Origin: Antilocapra americana
Taxonomy: Eukaryota > Chordata > Mammalia > Artiodactyla > Antilocapridae
Direction of reading: 5' to 3'
Length of the DNA stretch: 64,000 nucleotides
Assembly (NCBI GenBank): GCA_007570785.1
Contig: ML661885.1
Location: 15,814,732-15,878,731, forward strand
Under the pieces are notes generated by a model. It had not been told where the DNA came from. It did no database searches and saw only the letters and a program-made list of their open reading frames with translations. Below are positions 12,139-22,900 of this stretch, in pieces. Each line of letters starts with the position of its first letter. Within the stretch, counting starts at the first letter, position 1. The position numbers were made by a program, and so were the translations under genes.

Positions 12139-12185
12139 TTAAAACAATATTGACCAAAGTGCTGAATCCCTCACGGCTCCAAAAA
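12139..12185 (-). other. Upstream ORF, second half (exon 2)
   Basis: Joined to exon 1, the codon split G/TT restores Val, and the frame continues FGAVRDSALWSILF to TAA at 12141-12139. That stop is a single base (C, 12138) before the STAU2 ATG at 12137. The complete uORF is 27 codons. Translation is inferred, not shown. Confidence 0.6.
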
Positions 12186-12344
12186 CTAGAAAACGAAAAT
12201 GAAGAAATAAAAGTTCAACTTAGTTGGTGATCACAATGATTAGCACTTTAAACACATGTTCGTGACCAAAATCAAATATACAATGGACAGATCTAGATCA
12301 GTGTAGAACTTTCTACGATGACAAACGTATTCTAGATCTTCACT

Positions 12345-12500
12345 GTCCAAATTGGTAGCCATATGTGGCTACCGAACACCTGAAATGTGGCTAAAACAAA
12401 TGAGAAAGTAAATTTTAAACTTCCTTTAATGTCATTTAAACTTAACCACATGTGGCAAGCAGTTACCATACTAGATGGAGCAGATCTAGGCTGAACAAAG
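12345..12500. mobile_element. hAT-like nonautonomous DNA element
   Basis: CTTCACTGTCCAAATTGGTAGCC at one end and ATACTAGATGGAGCAGATCTAG at the other are degenerate inverted ends. Internal CCACATGTGGC and TGTGGCTACCGAA are typical of a mammal-wide hAT MITE. Family name not certain. Confidence 0.5.
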
Positions 12501-12929
12501 TCTCTTCTGGTTCTAGAGTTCTACAACAGTTTTGGCAAAAGTGAAGCTGTTAAAACAATCTAAAAGTTTCAGATTAATATTTAATATATACTTCCCTTGT
12601 CCAGTAAGGTTTTAAATAGCTTTGTTCCCATCCTCTCTAAGATAAGTTAAGCCTGAAGATGTAACATACATACTCTCTTAGCTGGTATGGAAAAGAGCAC
12701 ATGGTAGGGCTACCTAGTTTTGTTTTTTTCCTGTTTCTGGTTTTATTAGCATTACAAAAACTGCATGCATATTAAAATTTTATATAACATTTTCAAAAAG
12801 AAAATCATCACTGTGACACATCCCATTCTTACATTTGGATGTTTCCTTAGGGGTCTGACCTCCTTTCGATGGTTGTATTATTTTCATGTGGCTAATCTCT
12901 TCTACACTTAACTTAAAAATAGGTGTCAG

Positions 12930-13048
12930 GGACTTCCCTGGCAATCCAGAGGTTAAGACTCAGTGCTTCCACTGCAGGGGGCACTATTCGATAGTTTCAC
13001 TACCAGGGATCAAACAAGATCCCACAACTGCCATGACTCAAAAGAAAG
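12930..13048 (+). mobile_element. CHR-2-type SINE
   Basis: GGGACTTCCCTGGCAATCC, GTGCTTCCACTGCAGGGGGC and ACCAGGGATCAAACAAGATCC in CHR-2 order, sense orientation. Confidence 0.88.
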
Positions 13049-13604
13049 ATAGCAAAGAAGGGTAGGAAAACCCATACTTATAAGTAAATGGATCTTGTAA
13101 TGGGAGAAGTTAGACAAAAAATTATCTACAGCCCCCCGGAAAAATTATCACAACTTTTATATACAGCAAAAGTTATATTCAATCACTTGTGTAGAAACCT
13201 TTATACTAAAAAATTTTGAAACTGCACTTTCCCTCTGAAGCAAAGGTTCTTGAGATACATATATAGACACCATATGAATATGCATATATGTGTATATGCA
13301 TATATTTGACTACCATTTTTTCAAGATGACAACCTAGAGTCAATTCAAAATGACTTTGAAAGTTTTCAATTATTTCTTATAATAGTGACCTTAGCATCTA
13401 TGTCAATTTTTATATTTTTCAAGAGAACTGCATCTTGTGGAACTAGCACAAGGCCCAAGTACCAGTGAATTTGCATTTTAGTCCAAGCTCTTCAAGAGAC
13501 TGCCTTTTGAGCCCTGGTAAATTACTTTGTGTATCTTAAAGAGTTCTTTCTCTTGCTTCTATTTTCTTCTTTTTGCTTTTTTAATTTTTAAAAAGTAAAT
13601 GCAA

Positions 13605-14110
13605 GTCCTCTGGTAGGCAGCCTCTAATGAATAGAGGAAAGCAACAATAACAAGCTACCACTTCCAAGACTTGAGTTATAAGAAGACCATCAATACCCTC
13701 CTGCGTGTCACCTGCTCTCATTCTCTCACCTGTTTGCTCTGTGGGAAACCGGCTGCCACATTGTAAGCTGCCCTATAAACAGACCTACGTGGCAAAGAAC
13801 TGAGGGACACCTTGGGCCAACAGCCCAAAAGAAACTGAGGCTCTTGGTCCAAGACACCACAAGGAACTGAATCCTACCAAGAGTCTCATGAATGACTCAG
13901 AAGCAGATCTTCCCTTAGTCAAGCTTTCAGATGAGATCATAGCCCCAGAAACAGCTTACCAGCAACCTCCTGGGAGACCTTGAGCCACAGGCACCCAGAT
14001 AGGCTGCACCCAGATGTCTAACCCACAGAAACTGGGATGACAAATATCTGCCGCTTTAAATTCTTAATTTCTGGTGTAATTTGTTATGCGGCAATAAGTA
14101 AGACAGTCCT
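13605..14110 (+). mobile_element. MLT1 (ERVL-MaLR) LTR
   Basis: Starts GGTAGGCAGCCTCTAATG, contains ACATTGTAAGCTGCCC, AGAACTGAGGGACACCTTGG and CATAGCCCCAGAAACAG, and ends TAATTTGTTATGCGGCAATAAG. This order is that of a nearly full MLT1 LTR. Confidence 0.85.
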
Positions 14111-15740
14111 TCAACTCTAAAGTTCTATAATTCTATGACGCTTTAGGTATTAATTAGTATATTTAGGCAAACCCCAAAAAAATCAATTCCCTGTTCAACA
14201 TGAATAAATAATTAATGCTAGAATCTCAAAGTGGTAAATTATGAAACTTAAAACATTTACATTTTATTCAAGAGAAAATCATTTAAAAGTATAGCACTAG
14301 TGAAATGGTGTTAAAATACACCACCAATATGTAAAACTACAAACCAAACCAATTTTCTTTTTTTAATCAAAAAAAGTTCATTTGGACATTAAAACATAAA
14401 TTACCCACTAAAAGCATCTCAGTGATCTAATATCCCTTACTTCCCAGAATTTAACATTATTTAATGAGAATTAACCAAAGTTAAAAAAAAATCTTTTTGT
14501 TTTTATTTCATGTATGCCTCTAAAAGTTAAAAATGCTTATCTATAGACCTGTATGTGTTTCTTCAATATTAGAGTTTGGCAACACTGGTGGCTGCTTCTG
14601 AGAAAAAGGCACAATAAAATACAGGGGAAGTTCTAATCTCCCGATATACAAAAGGCAGGTTTATGAAGAAGCAAAAACAAAAGCACCTATTCACTCAAAA
14701 CTGACCATACAATTTAAAAAATTCTGTAAGCCTTTCCTTCACAATTATAAAGATCTGTATAAATTAAAACATGAAACTAATCTGTCTGTAACAGCACTCT
14801 GGGAAATCATGGGATTAAAAACTGTGAACTTACTTTTTTTCACAAACAAGTTATATTGGATTTATACCAATATAAAGATTTCAACTATTCCATGGACAAT
14901 CTGGAATGCCCACCATAGCACATCTCTTTAAACTTCATTTCTTCTTTAAAGACATGCCTCATCTACTGCCCTATATTTAAAAGAATCTGATAAAAATACC
15001 AAGTCATATCAACAAAATGCAGAGCATTTTATACTGCCTACAGCTTCATAAAATCCATCTTCCCTTTGTCTGTCAAAAAGTTTCCAGCTACCATTCATTC
15101 CAATTACAACTAGGTACTTTTAGAGAAACCTATTCACATGTCCCAAAAATGCCCTACAGCGATACCCTGTCAGGCACATTAGGACATGTAGTTCCAGATT
15201 CCAAGCTACTAAATGAAAACAGGCAGGATGGTTTATGGAGACAAGGCACCACTAACTGGAGAGGACCTGCCACTGGTGAAGAATTAAAGGTCCAACATGA
15301 ATTTGAAATGTACTGCTGCTATCACTCTCTGTGTGTATTATGAATCCCATTCTGCTCATCTGATTAATTAAAAGATGCACAAAATTAAATCTATAAAATC
15401 CCCAAAAATTAAACCCTGCTTTATAAAATGGCATTATTAAATGATATCTATACAACATCTTATATTGACACCTATCCCACAACCAACAGGCAACCCTCAC
15501 TTCAATGTCTTATCTGACAATATTAAAAGCAAAACATTTACTATTCCCATTCTTAGATTTCAAACCACTACAAAACTAAATATCAACCCAAAGCTTCTTA
15601 CTCTAAAAATTTTGTAGGCTTCTTAAAAAGTGTTTTAAAAAAAGTTTTTCATTTTCATTTCTTTTCAAAAGTAGCACAAATAACTATTTTTCTGTAAGAA
15701 AAACAGAACTTAGTACATATTTTAACAGTGCCCAAGAGAC
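14110..15740. other. Intron 1 stretch with no recognised element
   Basis: AT-rich, apparently unique sequence. I find no exon, RNA gene or named repeat. Frames of 82-108 codons near 15017-15500 overlap on opposite strands and look like chance openings. Confidence 0.4.
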
Positions 15741-15747
15741 TATGAAG

Positions 15748-15956
15748 GCTTCCCAGGTGGCTCAGTGGTAAAGAATCCACCTGCCAATGCAGGAGACCTG
15801 GGTTTGACCCCTGGGTTGGAAAGATCCCCTGGAGGAGGGCATGGCAACCCACTTCAGTATTTTTGCCTGGAGAATCCCATGGACAGAGGAGCCTGGCAGG
15901 CTACAGTCCACAGGGTTGCAAGAGTCAAACACAACTTAGTGACTAACCAACAATAA
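15748..15956 (+). mobile_element. Bov-tA SINE
   Basis: GCTTCCCAGGTGGCTCAGTGG, GGAGACCTGGGTTTGACCCC and CCATGGACAGAGGAGCCTGG, ending GTGACTAACCAACAATAAAG. Complete sense copy. Confidence 0.94.
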
Positions 15957-16049
15957 AGAATCTCTGATATATTCTAGAGAAGTCTCCTCCATGAACCACT
16001 CCAGGGGAAAGCACCCACATACATACTACCAGCCAAATAAAAAAGGAAA

Positions 16050-16235
16050 GAGTTATCAGACACCAATTTTAAGTATCAGGTGCCATATTTTGCCGTATTT
16101 ATATTACCTCATTTAATCCTCATCACCTTGGGATGTAGGTGATATCCCCATTTTTCTAGAAGTTGGGTCATTCCTCCATGGTCACATCACTAGGATTAAA
16201 ACTCAAGTTTGTCTGGTTCAAAGACCCCTTCCCTC
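16050..16235 (-). mobile_element. MIR SINE, antisense
   Basis: ATTACCTCATTTAATCCTCA, GGGATGTAGGTGATATCCCC and GGTCACATCACTAGGATTAA are the reverse-complement MIR core and 3' part. Confidence 0.75.
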
Positions 16236-16889
16236 CATTATATGTTAAAATTATAAATAAAGAACTCAACTCATTAAAAATATTCCTATAACAAAGGGCC
16301 TGATCTCTAAAACAATAACGGCAAGGATCCTATATAGAACTTCAGGGATTTATTCAAAATTGATGACACAAAACTATAAATTATAATTATTATTAATTCT
16401 ATACACACACCCAATATTTTCTTCAGTATCTAGAAAAGGCATACCTAGATATGATTTGATTATAGCGAGCACGTCTCCACTATTCAGTTTAATAACAACA
16501 AAATTCAATTTTGAAATATCTAGACTTTTATTATGATCTGTACACATAAATGATCAGATATCCTGTGCTCAAAGTGTACAAAAGAAAAGAAGGCAGAAGA
16601 ATAGATGTAAAGAGGACGTTAACTACAGAGAAAAAAAACCCAACATATTGCCCAATTTTAACTTTCAGCACCTGATTCTAATACAGAAAAACCACTCAAC
16701 CTCACTTTCTATACTGTTTGTATACTAATAACTGATAATCAGCTTAGGTATTTTTGACAATCTTATTCTTTGTTGAAAACCAGACCAAGCCTCTCCTTCC
16801 TAGAATTTCATTCCAGGCAACGCAAGTAAGCTAAAATGTGAAATTTACATGGTCTTCCATGCTGAATTATGTCAGAGTAAAGAACTATG

Positions 16890-17085
16890 ATGTATGTAAC
16901 TTATCCTCAAATGGCCCAGGAAAAAAACATTGTGTGTGACAGAAAGAAAGTAAATGATAAATTGTAAAATGGTAACAGGTGACTCTGAGTTAAGGTTACA
17001 AGAATATTCTTTGCTTTATTCTTATTTTTGGTACTTTTCTGTAATCTTGAAATTATTTCCAAATAAAAAACTGTAACTTAAAAAT
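16890..17085 (+). mobile_element. L1M 3' terminus
   Basis: TACTTTTCTGTAATCTTGAAATT and the closing ATTTCCAAATAAAAAACTG match the usual end of old L1M 3'UTRs. 5' limit unclear. Confidence 0.55.
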
Positions 17086-18835
17086 TACACGGCAGTCTAT
17101 CTGAAGTTAACATTGCAAACCTGGATTATACAGCAACATTTTCACAAATACAAAACACAGATTATTAAATAAAATTTTAGTGATGGGTGAAGAAATCTGA
17201 ACCATGTCCTACCAACTAACGACCACTTAGGAATAAATTTCAAACTACACTGCCATGGAATGGAATGTGGCAACCGGTGCCAGGACAAAACCGTAGACAT
17301 CACATAGTTTAAATTTCACAAATTTAATATAGGCCTGCTGCAAAATGCAGCAAATTTACAATTCAAGTGGTATGTGTTATCTCTGGTTTGCAATAAAATA
17401 CAAATTGAAAAATTAAAAACCTGCCAAATACAAACAATGGAGATGCAGAGTATCTGCATTTTGATGGTTTTATTAAACTAGTTTTTTTTCCTGCTGCAGC
17501 TCAGTACACCGTGGTATGTGTGAATCATCTTGAGAAAGCAAGGACGGAGAAGAAATAGCCTCCAGGAGCAATGTTGCAATCTTTTCTCCTACAAGGTTAC
17601 TATTATCCCGCGTGCACATCACAGTTTTGATTTCAAATATTCATCATTCTTTCTTAAAACATAAGGGTGCATCATAAAAAGTGATTAATGCTCAAAGTTC
17701 CCCAAAATCGTGAAATCACACATTAAAATTGAAGGTTTTCAGCTAACAGTTAAACACCTTTAAAAGATCTCATCTTTTCTGCAGGAACCACCCAACTTAA
17801 AATCCTTTAGTATCTTCTGCTAATTGAATGGTTTTTCTCTACCCAAGGGGATTTAAACCTTTGGGGGAAGGGGAGGGGCGGGAAACGCGTCACGCCAAGT
17901 AAAGATCTTTCCCAAAGAAAATGCTCCGCAAGTGCAAAATTCTGCACGTATTTCCAGGGACTTTCAGATCCCAAGGCCATTATCCCCGCCCCCTCTCCAG
18001 AAGGATCCCAGCTGAAGCGTTTCCCTGATCTCCTCTGCGGAACACCCCCCTGCACCCAGTCCTCGCAGTGCCCGGCTCTCCCCCGGGGACGGGAGGCTCC
18101 GTCCTCTCACGGCGCATTCTGTAACCGATCTTTGTCTCCCCGCCCGACTGCCTTCACCTCGGCAAGGTCACTGGCTGCCAACCACCCCTCCCAGCCGAGC
18201 CCTCCCCGTAGTAGTTCGCAGGAGCCACGGCGCAACTTGCGTGTCACAGGACCCACTCTGCCCCTCGGCCCCACCTACCTTCCCCGTTTCGGAGCCGTGC
18301 GTCTCCACCGCCCGCCCATTACACAGAAACAGCCGCCCGCCGGCCCCCCGCGCGCCCCGCCCGCGACCCCGGCCCCTCCCGGCGGGCCCCCCGGGGATGC
18401 CCGTCTCCCCGCCCCCCGCGCCGTCGGCCCTCCCGCAGCCCCCTCTTCCGGCCGTCCCCCCCCCCCACGGCCCGCGGCCCTCACGACCCCCCCGGCCCCA
18501 CCTCCGGGCCCCGCCGCCCCGCATCCCTCCGCGCCGGCCTCCGGCTCCTCCCCTCCGGACACCTGTGTCGCCCCACCCCCTCCACGCGGGCCCCCCCCCA
18601 TTCATTCGCCGCCCCCCCGGCTCCCGGCCCCCCGCCGCCCTCCTGCCCTCCCCCGCCCGCCCCGAGAGGGCCGGAGGAGGGAGGGACGGCGCGGGGGAGG
18701 GGAGGCCGCCGAGGGGCCGCTCCTCGCGGGGCTCGCGCGCGCCGCCGGGCCGCAGGGCTCCCCGGCGCCCGCCGCCTCCTCCGCCGGCGGGGCGGAAGTC
18801 GGGGCCTCCCGGACGCCCCCAGCGAGGGTATTTAC

Positions 18836-18872
18836 CTTCTCGCCGGGGACACTTGGCAGACGACTCCAACAT
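18836..18872 (-). other. Upstream ORF, first half (exon 1)
   Basis: ATG TTG GAG TCG TCT GCC AAG and on to GAA G: residues MLESSAKCPRRE plus one base of the next codon. In-frame stop TAG lies 9 bases upstream, so the ORF cannot start earlier. Confidence 0.6.
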
Positions 18873-18904
18873 TGGCAAACACTACAGAGAACTGACCCCG
18901 CTCG

Positions 18905-18927
18905 GCCGCCGCCGCCGCCGCCGCCGG
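18905..18927 (+). repeat. (GCC)n trinucleotide tract
   Basis: About seven GCC units in the STAU2 5'UTR, ending only a few bases before the assembly gap. The sense strand reads GGC/CGG. Confidence 0.9.
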
Positions 18928-18932
18928 CTTCC

Positions 18933-19332
18933 NNNNNNNNNNNNNNNNNNNNNNNNNNNNNNNNNNNNNNNNNNNNNNNNNNNNNNNNNNNNNNNNNNNN
19001 NNNNNNNNNNNNNNNNNNNNNNNNNNNNNNNNNNNNNNNNNNNNNNNNNNNNNNNNNNNNNNNNNNNNNNNNNNNNNNNNNNNNNNNNNNNNNNNNNNNN
19101 NNNNNNNNNNNNNNNNNNNNNNNNNNNNNNNNNNNNNNNNNNNNNNNNNNNNNNNNNNNNNNNNNNNNNNNNNNNNNNNNNNNNNNNNNNNNNNNNNNNN
19201 NNNNNNNNNNNNNNNNNNNNNNNNNNNNNNNNNNNNNNNNNNNNNNNNNNNNNNNNNNNNNNNNNNNNNNNNNNNNNNNNNNNNNNNNNNNNNNNNNNNN
19301 NNNNNNNNNNNNNNNNNNNNNNNNNNNNNNNN
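18933..19332. other. Assembly gap (400 N)
   Basis: Exactly 400 unknown bases in the densest part of the CpG island. The round size suggests an estimated length. Six-frame reading frames that span it are artefacts. Confidence 0.99.
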
Positions 19333-20551
19333 CGCGCCCCAGCGCGCCCCCGAGCCCCCGCGGCCCCGCGCCGCGCACCCGGCACCGACCCTCCCTCCGC
19401 TCCTCCTCCCGCCGGCCCGCGGCCGAGCGCGGCCATTGTTCGCGGCGCCACTCCCGCCCCCTGGCGGCCGGCCGTGCGCCGCAGTGGCGGCCGCCGCGGG
19501 CGCCGCGGTGCTGGCGCCGGTAGGCCCGGCCCCCGGGCGAGGGCCTCGTTCCCCGCGGGTCCTTGGGAAAGAGGGGCGAGCGAGCGCCCGGGGATCGTGC
19601 CCCGTCCACAGCCTCCGGGCGCCCGCGGCCCGGCCCCCCGCCCCCTCGGCTGCAAAGAGTGGGCCTGGGGCCGCCTCGTCCACACCTGCAACTCGGCCAC
19701 TGCCTCCCCCGCCCGGTGGACCCTCTGCCCTCTCCCGGCGGTGTCTGCACCCCGCCTCCCCGCCCGTACCTTCCCCAGGCTCTCTCGCTGCCCCCCTTTG
19801 CTCTGCTGGGGACGCGCTACCATCCCGCGTCTGCTCCGGCCGCCGCTGTGCGATGCACGGTTTAGCGGATCCTGCACCTTTTCAGACTGGGAGGAGGAGG
19901 GGGCGGGGGAAGGGGAGGGGGTTAGCGCCGCCGTCTCGTCCGGAAAACACTAGTGATCAGTAATCACCTGCTCTCCAAGAGCCGCAGCGTGGCCAGACAG
20001 CCTCCTCGACCGGAGCAATCGCGAAAAGAGAAATCTTTCGAACCAAAAAGGAGGAGGATCATCTTAGAAGAGTGCCCTAGATTCTAGATTGTTGAGGCAA
20101 GAACGGCAGAAAACTCGAATTACTTCTTGATTCGTCCTGGTTTTGATGTGGGTTACTGATGTCCGGATAACTTCAACCCAGTAAGGCCCCGCGAAATCCA
20201 ACACTCCGTTTAGTAAATGTCACCATAAATAATCTGGTAATAAAGTACGTCTAGAAATAGAATTATTACTGTGTTTCACAAACTTCTCCATTTGCGTTAT
20301 TATTCCCAGGGTTCCTTTCCCAGTATCAATTCTCTGCCTGAGACATGTCCAGGAGACCTGTGATTTCTTTCAGTCATCACGTAAAACCGATAGTTCTCTG
20401 AACAGCTGGGAAGACAGTGTAGCATAGGGGTTACAAGAAAGGGCATTCTAACTAGATAACCAGGCCAGGTTATCCACTTACCAAGTAGAAGACCATGGGG
20501 ATGTTATTTACCTGAGTTTTATTCTTTTGTTGCCCAGGAGACAACGTGTAT

Positions 20552-20877
20552 TTTTTTTTTAAAGATTTATTTATTTTGGCTCTGCTGGGTCTTCCTTGCT
20601 GCATGTGCTTTTCTCCAGTTGCGGTGAGCGAGTGCTACCCTCTAGTTGCTGTGTGCAGGCTTCTCGTTGTGCTGGCTTCTGCTGCTGAGCACGGCGGGCC
20701 CTAGGGCAGGTGGCCTCAGTAGTTGCAACGCCCCAGCTCTAGAGCACAGGCTCAGTAGCTGTCGCACATGGGCTTAGTTGCTCTGCGACATGTGGGATCT
20801 CCCAAGACCAGGGATGGAACCAGTGTCCTCTGCACTGCCAGGAGAATTCTCAACCACTGGACCACCAGGGAAGCCCT
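20552..20877 (-). mobile_element. CHR-1-type long tRNA SINE, antisense
   Basis: A near full-length copy read backward: poly-T, TTTGGCTCTGCTGGGTCTTC, repeated TAGTTGC/GGCTCAGTAG modules, then GAACCAGTGTCCTCTGCACTG and GGACCACCAGGGAAGCCC. Flanks ACGTGTATTT and ATGTGTATTT look like a target-site duplication. Confidence 0.85.
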
Positions 20878-21079
20878 ATAATGTGTATTTAAATGTCATA
20901 GTATGCACAAAGCTCTTTAAGCAGGGCCTGACCCATGGTAGGTCTCCTGTGGAAGGAAATCATCTACTGCCACGTTTTCCTCCTAGAACTCTCTCCTTTG
21001 CTTCTTCCCCTCTTCTTCACCTCTGCCAGTCCCTTCAGACTTGACTGGGTGCATCCTCCTTAAGTGTGCCCTAGTCCTT

Positions 21080-21495
21080 GACTAATGACTTCTAGCGCTC
21101 AAGCCTAGCATTCAAATACTTGTTGAATGCTCTGAATGAGAACATGCCCTTCACACCAGCAGTATGGAAGGACAAGCCTCCCACATTTGTGCCTTTGCTG
21201 GGCTCTTCCCACTCCCTGCAGTCCATCCTCCTGTGAGCAAGTCATCCTTCAGATCCTTCCAAAAGCACCTCCTTGAGAGCATTCTGCCGCTTCCCTGAGC
21301 AGCCCAGCTCTTTTTCTTCTCTCTCCACTGACATGATAGGTGTATTAGATTGTTTTTGAACCTGATTCTCTGTGCCAAACAGTACCTTGTGTAAGGCCAG
21401 GCTCTTGTGTCTCATTCATCTTTGTAGTCCCAGCATCCAACAGCCAACAGGTGGAAGTAAATGCTTTCGGAATAAATGGATGAGTTGATGCTTTT
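21080..21495 (+). mobile_element. L2 LINE 3' end
   Basis: CATCCTTCAGATCCTTCC, GAGAGCATTCTGCCGCTTCCC, TCATTCATCTTTGTAGTCCC and the closing GGAATAAATGGATGAGTTGATG are in the order of the L2 3' end. Confidence 0.7.
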
Positions 21496-22312
21496 AGAAA
21501 TGACGCTGAAGAGGTCAGAAGTGTCACTCCCTCTTACAGTTATAGTTCATTGAAAACTATCTCTGCTGTAACTTTTTCTTATAATTAATTTTAAGGCTTT
21601 GGTTATCCACTTGCTAATTAAGAGATGATGGGGGGGAAGAGAGACCATAGGTGTGTTACATTTAAGCCCCAAAACGAATGAATTTTTTTTTATTTCATTT
21701 ATTTAATTTAATTTTGGCTGCACTAGGCAGCCTGTGACAAACATGCTTACAGTGAAAACACCAGACACAGGAAAATCCATACATCCAGTATTAGAAATGT
21801 TTGTATGAATAGTAAAGAAAAACTTTTTTTTCTCATTAAGTTGGCATGCAGAGAACCAGAAAATTGGCTGGTAGTATAGGGGGGGGGAAATTCCAGAGAG
21901 AGAATTTATAATTTGGTTTTATTCTACCATCGTTACTCTAAATTTCTGATACTTTTCTTTGTGCCTTGCTTATAATCATTTAAATTTTCTTGCAATAGAA
22001 AAAAATGTGTAACATCTCTGAACATGGGCGTGGGGTAGCAGGTGTTTCTTCTCAAATAAGTTCAATGACTTCTCCTAACCCTTTTTAATTGTGTCTATTT
22101 TGAAAGGTATCATTTAGCACTTTGTCATCTTTCCTTCTTGTCTTATCCCCTCTTTAAAAGGTTTCATTATTCTTTCTCCCTTCCCACTTATAAAGGAGGC
22201 AGGGGCAGGGAGAAACATTCTAGCTGTTTATACTTTCTCACTCTTTCATCTCTTTGCTAATTGTTGATTGCATTCTGAATTAGTAATATGTTGCAGTTGT
22301 AATAAACCATCC
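21495..22312. other. Intergenic, no clear feature
   Basis: AT-rich. A short CHR-like scrap (TTTGGCTGCACTAGGCAGC) lies near 21712. I see no gene. Confidence 0.4.
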
Positions 22313-22447
22313 CCAGGGAAATCCCTGGTAGTCCAGTGGTTAGGACTTGGTGCTTTCACTGCTGGGGTCCAGGTTCCATCCCTCGTAAGGGAACTAAGAT
22401 CCCGCAAGGTATGCAGCGTGGAAACGAATGAATGAATAAATAAAGTA
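22313..22447 (+). mobile_element. CHR-2-type SINE
   Basis: AAATCCCTGGTAGTCCAGTGG, CTTTCACTGCTGGGGTCCAGG, GGGAACTAAGATCCCGC and an (AAT/AAAT) tail. Confidence 0.88.
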
Positions 22448-22461
22448 AATAAGCTATCCCC

Positions 22462-22900
22462 ACATTTAGTAACTGAAAACAACAGAGGTTTATTTAGTTC
22501 AGGCAGTCTGGGCACGGCTCAATAACTTTATATTTAAACTGCTCCCACAGTTATCAGCTAGGACAGCTCACGGGCTGGGAGCCCAAACCAGGTAAGGGCA
22601 CACTCACTCACACCTGTGGTTGATGCTGGCCGTCTGCTGGGACCTCACCTGAGGCTGTCGGCCAGAACACCTACCTGTGGCCTGCGAGCCGCTTGGCTTC
22701 CTCAAAGCACAGTGGCTGGGTTCCAAACAACAGGAAGTCAAAGACACTTGTTCTTTTAAAGCCTGGACCCAGCAGCTGGCACAAATATGCTGTGAACTCT
22801 GCCATATTCTATTGGTCCAAGAGTCCCAGGGCCCAGATTCAAGGGGTGAGACCAGACTGTCAAAGAATTTTAAAGTCACATTTCAAGCTCTACGCGGGCA
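22462..22900 (-). mobile_element. MLT1 (ERVL-MaLR) LTR, antisense
   Basis: AACTGAAAACAACAGAGGTTT at the terminus, then GCTGTCGGCCAGAACACC and GCCATATTCTATTGGTCC in reverse-complement MLT1 order. Confidence 0.7.

Larger units (their letters stand above)
12120..12185 (-). other. STAU2: STAU2 exon 2 (5'UTR plus start codon)
   Basis: A 66-bp exon on the minus strand. Upstream is a pyrimidine-rich acceptor, TTTCTTCATTTTCGTTTTCTAG, and downstream a consensus donor, CAG/GTGAGT. The first 47 bases finish an upstream ORF begun in exon 1, one spacer base follows, and the last 18 bases are the MLQINQ codons. All three frames of the whole exon contain stops upstream of the ATG, so nothing upstream can be fused in frame to the start. 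Confidence 0.85.
12186..18835 (-). other. STAU2: STAU2 intron 1
   Basis: Bounded by GTAAAT at 18835-18830 and CTAG at 12189-12186. It holds CHR-2, MLT1, Bov-tA, MIR and L1M relics. Long tracts at 14110-15740 and 17090-17850 show no identifiable element. The 108-codon frame at 15017-15343 lacks splice support. Confidence 0.75.
18836..18932 (-). other. STAU2: STAU2 exon 1, visible part (5'UTR)
   Basis: Minus-strand sequence ends CCCCGGCGAGAAG before the donor GTAAATACC. The exon contains a GCC/GGC run (plus strand 18905-18927), and its 5' end lies in or beyond the N gap. It carries an ATG at 18872-18870 in weak context (C at -3, T at +4) that opens the uORF completed in exon 2. Assignment as exon 1 is inferred from the donor, the CpG island and the matching phase of the uORF codon; a cDNA comparison would settle it. 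Confidence 0.7.
17850..20000. promoter_or_regulatory. STAU2: STAU2 CpG-island promoter
   Basis: GC content and CpG density rise sharply from about 17.87 kb, peak at 18.29-18.84 and 19.33-19.56 kb, and fall back to AT-rich DNA by 20.0 kb. No TATA box is evident. Many GC boxes (CCGCCCC and GGGCGGG types) are present. At 17876-17894 GGGCGGGAAACGCGTCACG combines an E2F-like GGCGGGAAA with an ACGCGT and a CGTCA half-site, but it lies about 1 kb inside intron 1. The plus strand is C-rich across the whole island, so the STAU2 sense strand is G-rich. The middle 400 bases are missing. CpG islands of this kind often fire in both directions; a plus-strand transcript (compare human STAU2-AS1) is possible but not shown here. 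Confidence 0.88.

Noticed and set aside
15017..15343. 108-codon plus-strand frame in STAU2 intron 1.
   Set aside because: No recognisable domain, no splice or promoter context, and an overlapping frame on the other strand.
18132..19963. Long reading frames (up to 570 codons) across the CpG island on both strands.
   Set aside because: They cross the 400-N gap, are rich in Pro, Arg, Gly and Ala as expected of GC-rich DNA read in any frame, and have no domain or splice logic.
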